This document shows, piece by piece, positions 46,900 through 57,068 of a stretch of 64,000 nucleotides of DNA (its first letter is position 1; every line of letters begins with the position of its first letter). Made by a program: the position numbers and the translations under genes. A model generated the notes under the pieces. It was not told where the DNA came from and ran no database searches. It saw nothing but the letters and a program-made list of their open reading frames with translations. The DNA lies in the NCBI GenBank assembly GCA_030844895.1, contig CM061224.1, positions 78,906,127 through 78,970,126 on the forward strand. Reading direction: 5' to 3'. This DNA is from Ambrosia x helenae (Eukaryota; Streptophyta; Magnoliopsida; Asterales; Asteraceae).

Positions 46900-48073
46900 A
46901 ATATTGGATTGAACTTTGAATGGAACAATCTTGGTAGTTACTGAAGGGATAGGGAGCCTAATCCTCACGCGGACGGCATCACTATCCCACTTTTCAGTAA
47001 TCCCGGCGCTGAAATTGGCAGCACGGAGAAGGTCTTCATATATGACACGTGAACATTATCAACGGAGGCAATCATCCTCAGACTACTGCCTCAACCCGCA
47101 GACCTAGTTCGGCACGAAAAGTCACTTCAGGCGTGAGGTGACTTCATTTACATCAGTACCTTAGGGGAATCTTCCCGCGTACAACCACGCGCGGAATATT
47201 CGCCCAACCTCAGCTTATAGTATGGGGTACGGAAGATCAAGAATGAAGAAGATTCACTCAGATCTGGGCAGGCTCCGCGCCAATCAGACGACGGCACGTC
47301 AGGAGTGGTCCAATAACCACTGACGGGAACAGTGACATGACTGCTCCCATGCTTCCACCATGCTACTGTCTATAGTACTCGTCAGAGCCCTGTGCAGACA
47401 TGCTTACCTGCTGCCAGACGTCACGTTAGACGTCAACAGGTAAGTCAACCATGTCGTGTCAGAACGGGTAGCCTCCGGTGCCCAATCAAATGGCGCAACG
47501 TGTAACTTTTGCTGACCAACTCCACCCTTCCCTCACGTCAGCATTTATGACCACCGGTTTCCAGCCAATTTCATGGGCCGAAGACTATTGGGCCAAATCA
47601 AAGCCTAGATCAACCATGGCTTCTTGTGGGCCATCTCCCTTGGCCCACAACCTTTCCTATAAATAGAAGACTTAATCTCCCTCGCATGGGATCCAAAAAT
47701 CATCACTTGTATGCAAGAGCTAGAATAGAAATAATCATTGTAACACTTTTTACTCTCCAAAGTAATAAACATTCAGCTCTTTACAGTGGACCTAGGTCAT
47801 TAACGACCGAACCACTTACACTCTCGTGTTCTTACTTTCGTCACACACACACACACACACACACTTGTATTTACTTTCTCAGTTACGGTTCTACCCCCGG
47901 TGTTGGCAAAGGGTTGTTCTTGAGTAAACACGTGTACTAATTACCATACGGTGATTAGCATTAATCACTGTGATACTCGTTGTTTCTTCAGTTACAAATG
48001 AAGAAAATATGTTCTGTATATACATAGTGAAGAGACATGTCGGTTAACATGTTGGTTGCTTCCCACCGTTTCA
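46900..48073 (+). repeat. Probable LTR fragment or solo LTR (left edge uncertain)
   Basis: Contains a TATA box CCTATAAATAGAAGAC (about 47657-47672), a (CA)n tract (47841-47864), and ends with TTTCA followed by ATTGGCGCC (48074-48082), a string found at primer-binding sites of Tat/Athila-like and TRIM elements. No internal domain or second LTR follows. The start coordinate is approximate. Confidence 0.45.
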
Positions 48074-48822
48074 ATTGGCGCCAAAACTAACTGATTTTAA
48101 CCGTTTTTCTGCCAAGGGACAGAACTGTCTTTTTCACTTGTTTTGACCCATGATGCGCGCCTTCTGTCTTTCAGTTTATAACTCTGCTGCAATTTTGTTC
48201 CTTATTCAGTGATCTTCACTATTTGGTTTGCAACATGTTAACCGAATGAATATCTTACTTAACTATCCTATAATCTACACATGTTCTATATATTTACATA
48301 TATATACATTACATACAACTTGTATCGGGTATACCCGTTATTTTGGTTAAAAAAATACCCGTAGGAATGTGAAGTTTGTATGAAATTGTACCGCTTATTT
48401 ACTAGCATATGTTAATGATCTATAGATCAAATGTTGGAAACACTTGAGTTTTTCTTAGGAGACTCAATTTCAATCCCACATGCGTTAAATAGTGAAGTAT
48501 TTAGTGTGCAATGATGGTGACAAACCTACCGTGGGGAGTTCGATCCTGAGTGTCACACCATTTTAATCCGGCTGTTACTTAAGCGAGGCTACTCGTGTGA
48601 AGGGAGTACGGTTTTCGGGGGGAAGCCTCCAAGGCCGATGATCCTGCACGAGGCACGATAAAACTTCATCAGGCCAGCCTTGGGGGCTGTCGGTTCAAAG
48701 CGAACCGACGGAGTGACAATGGTTCACTCATAGCAAAAGCCATCTTCTAAACAAAATAATTTACTAGCATATCTTTGATAGATCATGAAGATATATTTAT
48801 GACAGAAATCTGAGCTCCATAA
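48074..48822. other. Noncoding DNA between LTR fragment and Harbinger element
   Basis: No gene seen. A GC-richer segment at about 48500-48725 (GTGTCACACCATTTTAATCC, AACCGACGGAGTGACAATGG) is compositionally distinct from its flanks and may be another old repeat. TAA at 48820-48822 is the Harbinger target site. Confidence 0.35.
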
Positions 48823-49746
48823 GACTATCCGTTGTGGCCGGCGATCAGCTTGCCGCGAGCCACAATATTATCCACGTGGATCACTCGGCCCATAACACCT
48901 TCAAGTGACCGTCAGCGCGAGCGAGCCCAAGCGAGCTAGGTCGCGTGAGCGGTCCAATTTTTATTTAATATATATATATATATATATATGGTGCAAGTTG
49001 TTCCAAAGTTCATTCATCTATCAACTTTTCATCTTCCACTTGATCAAAAATGGCAAACCAAAGCCCAAATCCAAATCCATTCCTGGCCCCACTAAACCGT
49101 GTGCGACCACCAATGTGGATTGTGGAGGAAGAACTCGCCTTAGTGAATAGTTATATCCAAATTCAAGAGCAAGGATATTTTGTGTGAAACCAAAGTTTTT
49201 GGCGAGCGGTTGTCACACAATTCAATCAACAAATGGGTGAAAATCATCGTCCGATTTATGCGATATATAGAAAATATTGTTCTTTAAAGGTGAAGTGCAC
49301 CATATTTGAGCATTTCTACGTAAATGCGGTGAACTAGAACCTGGGTTTAAACGATGATGAGTTGATTGAAGTGGCTCGTAATGAATACCGAACCATACAC
49401 AATGATAACTACCCAAGGCTTGAGATTTGGAGACTTATGAGAGGACGATTTCAAATATAGTCGTCTTTCTACTATTTACTTTATGTTTTTAAGTAATGGT
49501 TTGATGTTTATGGAACCCGATGTTATTTTACGCTTTTTTATGTAATGTTTAAAATAATATTGATGCAATGGAATGTTTTATAAAAAAAATTACAAAAAAA
49601 AAGACCTGATAAAGTCCTCGCTCACCTTGAGCCACAACAGGATCAAGTGAGCAGCATTGACACTTAAGCCAGTGCCATGTCGGCTCCCAATTGTCCCGTT
49701 TTAATAGGATAAAGCCTTCGGTCACTTTGAACAATAACGGATAGTG
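48823..49746 (+). mobile_element. Non-autonomous PIF/Harbinger-like element
   Basis: Terminal inverted repeats GACTATCCGTTGTGG (48823) and, on the other strand, CACTATCCGTTATTG (49746) differ at three positions. The 3-bp TSD TAA (48820-48822, 49747-49749) is the Harbinger signature. A (TA)n tract lies at about 48969-48989. Only a decayed Myb-like ORF is inside; no DDE transposase is present. Confidence 0.7.
49050..49460 (+). pseudogene. Myb/SANT-like (trihelix-type) ORF remnant of Harbinger
   Basis: Frame from ATG 49050 to TAG 49458-49460, 137 codons, with two in-frame stops (TGA after EQGYFV, TAG after NAVN). It encodes MWIVEEELALVNSYIQIQEQ, then SFWRAVVTQFNQQMGENHRP and YRKYCSLKVKCTIFEHFY. 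These match the helix pattern and spaced aromatic residues of the Myb-like DNA-binding protein that accompanies PIF/Harbinger transposases. Non-functional. Confidence 0.65.
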
Positions 49747-49965
49747 TAATCGATAAACTAGGTTTCAATTACTTAAAACCAAGCTGTCCACACTTTTATT
49801 GAACAATTGACCACTCTATGATAGCTCATTCATTATATGAAATTTCACTCGTCTCTCTCTCTTCCTTTTTCTTTTTTCGTTATTTTCTTGATTACAACAC
49901 ACCCTTTTTATCGATTTGTTTGAACGGTCAAAAACAAGTAAATAAATGCCTGCATTATACTAAAA
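49747..49965. other. Short spacer between Harbinger and MITE
   Basis: Noncoding, A+T-rich; contains the right-hand TAA duplication and the left candidate MITE target TACTAAAA (49958-49965). Confidence 0.4.
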
Positions 49966-50391
49966 GGGTGATGCTATCTAGACATTTCAAAAAAACCCTA
50001 GACGCCCCTAGGAGGAGTCATTGAGGCCTCAATGGGCCATTGAGGCCAAATCTGGGAAAAACGACGGGTCTTTGAGGCCTCAACGACCCATCCTTTTACA
50101 TAAAAATGAAAACGATGGCCCATTGAGGCATCAACGACCCGTCCTAGTACGAGGCCACATTACCAATCGTTGCCAATGATTGGTTAATGATTACCAATAA
50201 TTGGCAAATCTCAATTGGTCATTGAGGCCTTAATGGACCATCTTGTTTCCAATTTTTGGCCCTCATTGGGTCGTTGAGGCCTCAATGGGCCATCGATTTT
50301 CTCTGTTTGGCCCTCAATGGTCGTTGAGGCCTCAATGGACCATTGATGAAATGTCTAGATAAAAAACCCTAGAGTGTGAATATCCCAAGCC
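49966..50391. mobile_element. Palindrome-rich foldback MITE
   Basis: The inverted subterminal sequence ATCTAGACATTTCA (49976-49989) pairs with TGAAATGTCTAGAT (50347-50360). Between them the palindrome TTGAGGCCTCAA and near copies recur about seven times, flanked by GGGCC/GACCC words. Candidate TSD TACTAAAA at 49958-49965 and 50392-50399. Superfamily uncertain (hAT or Mutator would fit an 8-9 bp duplication). Confidence 0.6.
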
Positions 50392-50399
50392 TACTAAAA

Positions 50400-52399
50400 T
50401 ACAAACCCCATATGGTTGGACTAGGGCTTTATAGTTCAAAGAAATATAAAGCTAACTCAGTTTTACAAACCCCATATATGTTGGCGTTTACGGATAGTTC
50501 TTTAGAAGATTCAATTCTACTGCTATAATGAGTCCACTACCCTGAATTACTCTTATTTTCCAAATAATTTTCCTAATAGCTCAAACACCAATTTGTAGGT
50601 AGAACAACCTTGGACTACCTTGATTTCCAACTAATTTTATTTTGTTTCTTTTAAATATAAGCAATCAAATAAAAAATCAAGCATTTTACGTTAATTTAAA
50701 CTACTCAAAAATATAATGAATTTCACCATTGATATGTTCCATTCGAGGGTTCATTTGCAATTGGAACTTTGTATAAAGATGGAAGCTTTATTGTGGGATT
50801 GTCTGAAAATTGAAACTTGTATAAAGATGGAACCATTATTATGGGTTTGATTGAAATTTGGAAGTAAAGTTGAAGAATGGAAGTGGAATGACAGTGCAGG
50901 TAGTATCCGTTGACCGTAGCCTACAACACGTGGATGGTACCCACCCCACTACCCCGTCACCGGTAGTATTGTTGCCGTGGGGTACCCATGAGCAATTCGG
51001 GTGACGCCCTGACCCCACTCAGATTGATGGCTCAAATCCTAAAAAAAGTACTAGAAATCTAGGTGTCCACAACCATATTATTTATTACAATTACTTATTG
51101 TATTGATAGCGATACCTAAATTTGCAGCTGAGGTGACTTGCTCGCCAATAGGCCGCTAATTTCACAACCGGTAATTCTGGTCGAAATTTTTATCACAAAT
51201 GCCGAGTTTCTCTAAGTACAAGATGTTTCATTGAGCAACATTTTCTTTTGGATCCTAGGTGCCCGTGAGAACCAGTAGTTCGTGATCCTATAGATTGATG
51301 TTCTACCAAATTATTAACGAGCTAGGTATAGCACCGAACTCCACTTAAGTAGGTAACTGAGTAGACTGGTAACGAACTGTTGTTAGCTGAGTCGAGTTGC
51401 CAATTAGCTTTTTAGTTTGTGGGTTGAAGTTCTATTAAGTTAGGGAAACTTTTAATTTGTCATATTATAGTTTTAGAGGGAAATATTATATTTATAATGA
51501 AAAAAACATGTGTAATAGCAGATTGAAATACTTATTCATGAAGTAAAGAGTACCACACGTCCACCTCATGATTATTATGATGATATGCGAAACTGCGATA
51601 AAGTAATTAAGAACTAACTAAATTTGCAAATATAGCTATTTTTCAAATTTAGTGTTCTTATATAGAAGTTTTAATTTTTTTTTTTTTGAAAATATATAGA
51701 AGTTTTAATACAATGAGAGTTTTCATGTGGTTGCACTAACTACACTATGTAGATTAAAATATCCATTAAAATATTCAGTTTGTTTGGCCGTTCAAAAAAA
51801 AAAAAAAAAAAAAAAAATTCAGTTAAAAATAGATAATATAACCCAAAATACTAACGAATTGAAAGCTATTGGTTGAGAGTCTGACTAGAACGTCTAATGT
51901 AACCACGTTGAACAAACTAATTATAACAAACAAATGAATGATATATTATATAAATGACCCGATCTAAGATCTAAAGTTATTTATTTATTTATTTTTATAG
52001 GATATTAGTTGGCTATCAGCCATCTTCCCTATCGTCCCCTTTATTTAGCAACTTTGATCATTATGTATTTCTCCCTCTTGTCTTGCGTCGCAAATGCATT
52101 GTACAACACACAAACATATATATGTATCAATGTATATATGTATGCATGCATGTATCGAATATGTTTTATTTATCTGTCTCTTATTGACGTCACAACTATA
52201 GCACTTGTCATAAAAAAGTGGTTTTTGTATTGAAATTGTATATTCTGTACAATGATTTACATTACAATATATAGGGAATACAGGTTGAATGAAAAGGTAC
52301 AAAGTAAATACAAAAGCATGAATCATGAGCATAAGTCATGGGCAAGAATCACGTGGTCAATATCTTGACTTGTTTGAGTAAATGAGAGGAGAGTAATAT
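50400..52399. other. Noncoding DNA up to copia element D
   Basis: A+T-rich, no supported gene. It has poly-A (about 51796-51819) and poly-T tracts. The last 200 bp, just downstream of the element D RNase H on the minus strand, contain GCGGGGGTGTATTAACAACA (from about 52443 down), a likely PPT and 3' LTR start, so part of 52200-52432 may be the LTR of element D. Confidence 0.35.
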
Positions 52400-53434
52400 T
52401 CAATTATTGATTGCTTGATTTATGTTGTTAATACACCCCCGCAAGATGGAGGATCCGTTGGAGACTACAATCATGGACCAAAAATATAGGAAGGGTGCAC
52501 ATGCAAGCGGTTTGGTGAGTACATCCGCGAGTTGATCCTTGGAGCCGACATGAAGAACTTTGAGTTGCCCGGAATTGACTTGTTCCCGCACAAAGTGATA
52601 GTCCAGAGCGATGTGTTTCATGCGGGAATGGTAAACAGGATTTGCACATACATAAGTAGCTCCGGTGTTGTTACCGTAAAGCGATGGGGTGCTCTTAATT
52701 AGGAGCCCAAGTTCACCAAGTAAATTTTTAACCCATGAGAGTTCAGTCGCAGCATTAGCGAGTGCTTTGTACTCAGCTTCGGTAGATGATCTAGAGACAG
52801 TTTTTTTTGTCTAGCAGTTTTCCAAGAGATGATATTGGACCCAAGATATATGAGATATGTTGTAGTGAACCACCCCCATCATTAATACTGCCCCAGTCCG
52901 AGTCCGAAAAAGCCTGCAAGTTTAGGTTAGTATTGCGTTTCAAGAACAACCCATAATGGATCGTTCCTTTCAAATAGCGGAGTACCCTTTTAAGAGCTTG
53001 CTAGTGTGATTGTTTAGATGAGTGCATGAATTGAGATAATTTATTGACGGCAAAGGAGATGTCGGGACGTGTGAAGGAAAGATACTGCAAAGTGCTTACA
53101 AGTTGGCGGTAGGGAGTGGGATCGACTGGGAGAGTGGAGTCAAAGTTAGAAAGAGAGTCGGAAGTGCTTAAAGGAGTGAGAACTTCTTTTGCACCAACCA
53201 TTTTAAAGGTGGTAAGAATATCTTGAATGTGGCGATGTTGGGAAAGAAATGGACCATGAGGCGTAGGAATGACTTCGATTCCTAAAAAATGATGGAGAGG
53301 GCCTAAGTCTTTGATAGAGAATTGGTTGCTTAGGGCTTGAATAAAGGAATCCATAAATGGATTGTGATTGCCAGTGAGGACAATATCGTCAACGTACACA
53401 AGGAGGTAGCAAGTGATGTTGTTGAGATTGTATA

Positions 53435-53473
<39 letters not shown>

Positions 53474-54191
53474 CAAAAATGCATTTTTTAAAGCCAAAAC
53501 GAGTGAGAAAGTTGGTTAGTTCGATGTACCAAGCACGCGGTTCTTTCTTAACCCGGAGGTTGCAGCATAAAGACATCATAGTGAAGAGTTAGATGAAGAA
53601 ACACATTATTAACCTATAGTTGACATAAAGACCATCCTTTTGAAAAAGCAATAGAGAGAACGGTGCAAATGGTAACGAGTTTAACGGGACTAAATGTTTC
53701 ATGATAGTCTTTCAATATTGTTGGTGAAACCCTTTGGCAACTAGACGGGCTTTGTACTTTTCAATCGTGCCGCCGGGTTTGCGTTTGATTCGGAATACCC
53801 ATTTGCAACCAATGGGAGTTTGGGTTGTGTGAGGGACAAGTTCCCAAGTGTTGTTTTCAAGGAGAGCATTATACTTAAGATCCATGGCATGGTGCCAATC
53901 CGGATCTTTAAAGGCTTGAGTATAAGTGGATGGTTCAAGAGAAATGGGTAGAGGGTGAATGGTGGTAGAGTTGACAATGTTGGGGTTGCAATACTTTGAG
54001 TTGGGCTTTGGTTGTCGACGAGGTGGTTGAGGGTTATGTGGAGGTGAGTTCGTGGGATCATCGGATGTGTTGGATGAAGACATTGTTGAGGTGGGGTCGG
54101 TGGAGTGGGAATTAGTTGGGGTATGGGTGGTGCTATCGGGTGGAGTCGGTCGTGTAGGTACACGAATGTGACTATCGCTTTGGATTATCAT
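52400..54191 (-). pseudogene. Copia element D pol fragment (RT and RNase H), decayed
   Basis: Reads from a Pro/Ser/Thr-rich pre-RT linker (from 54191), through the RT start SLEPSTYTQAFKDPDWHHAM and GCKWVFRIKRKPGGTIEKYK, to RT fingers/palm (about 53579-53001) with catalytic YVDDIVLTG (about 53395). RNase H pieces (FSDSDWGSINDGG, about 52915) end HVGSKDQLADVLTKPL (near 52540). Frames are interrupted several times (about 53712-53580, 53000, 52790, 52622). An AG microsatellite sits inside the RT. Upstream integrase is missing because element B begins at about 54203. Confidence 0.82.
53439..53469. repeat. (AG)n microsatellite inside element D RT
   Basis: About 15 AG dinucleotides. On the coding minus strand this is (CT)n, read as Ser-Leu repeats, about 15 codons before the catalytic YVDD motif. 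The surrounding RT frame stays open across it. Confidence 0.9.
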
Positions 54192-54202
54192 TATACGGCG
54201 TT

Positions 54203-54654
54203 TGTTATGAAGATTTTGAAGACTTGAAGATTGATTCTACCTAGCGTTAGGTCAAATGGAAGTTTAGAAGGTCGTAGGAAGCTTTTGATGTAAATATGTT
54301 TTGGTTCGATCTTATGTTGAGGTCGAATGGTTCATTCGACCAATGCATAGGGTCGAATGAACAGGTCTATAAGTAGTTTTGATTTTATTTTCAGGTTAAC
54401 GATTGGTCATTTTGTCTAGGTCTTGAGTGTGTGTTCTGTCTGAAGTCTAGAACTTTCTGATTATCAGTTTTCATTGTAAACCTAACCTTTATCAAGTGTA
54501 ATCAATTGTTTATGAATGAAAATGTTTATTGAAAAGGATATTATCTTGTTCTGATCTGTTTTCTATCATTTTCCATGCGATTCAGGGATTCCGCACCTGA
54601 ATTACTTCATTTGTATGATTACGTAGTTGATTACTTTCAATCCGATCCTCTTCA
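54203..54654 (+). repeat. Element B 5' LTR
   Basis: About 452 bp, TGTTATGAAG...CCTCTTCA, three bases before the PBS. It contains the motif inverted repeat and a TATA-like box (54321-54376). The right end is firm. The left end is the first TG after the element D frame ends and is less certain. Confidence 0.65.
54321..54376 (+). promoter_or_regulatory. Element B LTR promoter: GGTCGAATG inverted repeat plus TATA-like box
   Basis: GGTCGAATG (54321-54329) and CATTCGACC (54333-54341) form a perfect 9-bp inverted repeat. A third copy GGTCGAATGA is at 54351-54360. The TATA-like TATAAGTAG follows at 54368-54376. Same design as element A. Confidence 0.6.
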
Positions 54655-54657
54655 AAG

Positions 54658-54669
54658 TGGTATCAGAGC
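54658..54669 (+). other. Element B primer binding site
   Basis: TGGTATCAGAGC, complementary to the 3' end of initiator-Met tRNA, the same primer as the gypsy element. Confidence 0.92.
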
Positions 54670-54943
54670 TTTGCTCAATCATACAATTGCGAATTGATAG
54701 ATTTTGAATAGATTTTTACTCAAAAACAGCTAAAAACTTTCTGTTTTGCATGAACTTTGAATGATAATGGAGATTGATTGATTTAGAGCTGTTTTCACAG
54801 ATAAAATCAAAATTTCTCTCACAAAACTTGATCTCCACATTCCGAAGCAAAACCTGCTTAACATCATTGAAATCCATCAACTTTTGATAAATTTGTATCA
54901 AAATAACTGATTTTTGAAGAATAACCATTTTTCAAATGGGTCA

Positions 54944-55220
54944 GGTCGAATATAAAAGTTTTAGGTCGAACCAGTGAGTTTTTGGGTCGAATAGGTGATT
55001 TTTGGGTCGAACGAAAGGAGTTTTAGGTCGAACCAAGTTTTTTTTGAGTGTGTTGTGTTTCATTCGACCCGTTATTTTTCATTCAACCACATGGGAGGTC
55101 GAACCAAATTTTTATCAGGGTAAAATAATTGTCTTGGTGTTTCTGATTTTCATTTGAGCTAGTTGTTAGGGTCAAACCAACCAAATTTTCTCATTTGAAC
55201 CCTCGATTAGGTCGAATCAG
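54944..55220 (+). repeat. GGTCGAA motif array in the element B leader
   Basis: Between PBS and gag, GGTCGAA(T/C) or a close variant recurs roughly ten times (for example near 54947, 54963, 54984, 55004, 55026, 55092, 55211), with CATTCGACCC in the opposite orientation near 55061. It equals the motif upstream of the TATA box. Confidence 0.75.
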
Positions 55221-55265
55221 TTTCCTATTTTGTGAGATTTTCTAGGTGTTGACATTCCGAGCATT

Positions 55266-56323
55266 ATGGACAACATTTGGGGATTTCCGACTACATCTAG
55301 ACCTGCTACAACACAACAGCATGTTCCTATGAATCCTTGGGCAGTTGCTTCTCAAAAGATGAACACACAACCCACACAGCCAATCAACAACATTGCAATG
55401 ACAAGTTCAACACCACAAACTATTACTCAACCTCCACAAAAAGTGACTGATTTTTGGGGAGTTGCAGCAGCAGCGGTGCATAATCAGACTTCAAGTGCGA
55501 TTACTACACTGATCAATTACTTATCATCGGGTAGTGGTAATCGTCCTCAAAAGCTATTGGAAATGTCGGAATACTATCAATGACAGAAGAAGTTTAAGAT
55601 TCATTTGGAAGGTATGGGATTGGAAGGAGGAGAAGCTTGGCAAATGATTATGAAGGGATATGTTACTCCGATAGTTAACGAAAAGAAGAAGTTTGCAGTT
55701 GAGAAGAAGGCTTTCTCTCAATTTTCACAGGCATTGACCACATATTTGTTGCACCAGTTTGGGTCATGTACTACTTCGAAACAACTTTGGGATTGTTTGA
55801 AGAATAGACATGATGGTAATGAGAAAACAAGGAGACTTCGCATGGAAGAGTTGAAGAAGGAGTTCAAGAATTTTAGTTATATGGTAAATGAGACTTTGAA
55901 GGAACTTATTCCTAGATATTGTCATTTACTGTCTGAATTGTCGAACTATGAGATTAACCTTCCTATGCAGGAATTAGTACACAAGTTTGCTGACCCATTG
56001 CCTCCATATTGGGGATAACATGTTGAAGTATTGAAGGAGAAGGATGCTTATCAGTATTGGACTATCAACGAGTTCATACAGAAGTTGGAGAATAAGGAAA
56101 TGGAGGAGAAGAGGAAAGCCAAGAGATCCCAGTTCCCACAAAATCTGGAATTGTATCATGCTACATCATCCTATTCTATGTCTAATTCATCAGTAGGAGG
56201 AACCGTTGCACCTCACATTTCTTGTATTTCAAATGTTGTTGAACCTCAAAGAAATCCAATCAATTACCTTGGTCTAGGACCAACTTATACACCAACTTCA
56301 GACACATCAACTCCCTACACATC
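55266..56323 (+). pseudogene. Element B gag, two stops, truncated by element C
   Basis: Starts MDNIWGFPTTSRPATTQQ. Capsid-like region LEGMGLEGGEAWQMIMKGY, LLHQFGSCTTSKQLWDCLKN, HKFADPLPPYWG. In-frame TGA near 55583 (a Trp position) and TAA near 56018. A segment present in element A between the GYVTPI-like motif and EKKKFAVEKKAF is shorter here. The frame ends at the element C LTR (56324), before any zinc knuckle. Confidence 0.88.
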
Positions 56324-57032
56324 TGTTAGGATCTGAGTTTGATTGTTTTGATTTGTTTAAGTAGAGATGAGAAGAATGAAGTAAATATAAATGGAAAGTG
56401 CAGCGGAATAATAAACTATAATCAAAACAAGAGAGTAAATGTTTTCTAATCGAATGCTTTCATAATATTGAATGATTACAATCAATTATAAGTACTCCCC
56501 CTCAGCCTGATCACTCTGTGATTGTTTGTCTGAGAGAATTTTGTGAGTGATGAATCGAACAGTACATGCACTGTTCTATTTATAGACAAATCTAAACCAC
56601 TGATGATCTAAGCTGACGTCACCTAAGACAATGACCTCTAACAGAATAACAACATAAAACATCTGCTATTTACAAACTACTGTTACATTGCAAAATACTG
56701 TAAGGTAAAATGCTGTTGAGGAAAACTCTGATGGTCTTGTATCATCTGTTGGAGCATAAGTGCTGTTGGCTCCAACAGACCTTTAGCCTTCAGCACTTGA
56801 TCAGCAGTTGTTCTTCATCAGACCTTTAGTCAGCAATTGTTCTCTATCAGTTGTTATCCAGCAGTCCTTTATAGCAACAGTTGTCACAGCAGTTGTTTGG
56901 GTAGAACAGTTGTTAGGGTCAACAGTCTTTTGGGAGGAGTATGTTGTAAATGCTGTTTATTAATATGGATCAACTGTTGGTATATTTTGGCTTTTCAATC
57001 ATCTGTTCTTCTCCAGGTCAGCAGACCCAACA
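56324..57032 (-). repeat. Element C 3' LTR with CAGCAGTTG/CAACTGTTG motif array and TATA
   Basis: 709 bp, TGTTGGGTCTGC...GATCCTAACA on the minus strand. TATA box CTATAAATAG at about 56586-56577, preceded by the bZIP-type palindrome TGACGTCA (56614-56621). Farther upstream (about 56700-57000) is an array of CAGCAGTTGTT, AACAGTTGTT, CAGCAATTGTT and CAACAG words in both orientations. The LTR also contains CTGTTGGCTCCAACAG, an inverted repeat (about 56763-56779). Confidence 0.82.
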
Positions 57033-57046
57033 ATCTCTCCCTAGAA
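57033..57046 (-). other. Element C polypurine tract
   Basis: Minus strand CTAGGGAGAGAT immediately precedes the LTR start TGTTGGG. It is weaker than the element A tract (fewer consecutive G). Confidence 0.6.
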
Positions 57047-57068
57047 CAGATGATGCCAAAACTAGACT

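Larger units (their letters stand above)
54203..56323 (+). mobile_element. Sirevirus-like copia element B, plus strand, cut by element C
   Basis: 5' LTR (54203-54654), PBS (54658-54669), long leader with motif array, gag (55266 on). Gag is homologous to element A (shared LLHQFGxCTTSKQLWD and KEKDAYQ[FY]WTI), and the LTR end shares TTCCGCACCT and TTTGTATGAT with A's LTR, so A and B are one lineage. It ends at 56323, where element C starts. The left boundary TG at 54203 is inferred. Confidence 0.8.

Noticed and set aside
52045..52332. Minus-strand open frame of 95 codons
   Set aside because: Lies in the presumed LTR of element D, has low-complexity composition and shows no family motif.
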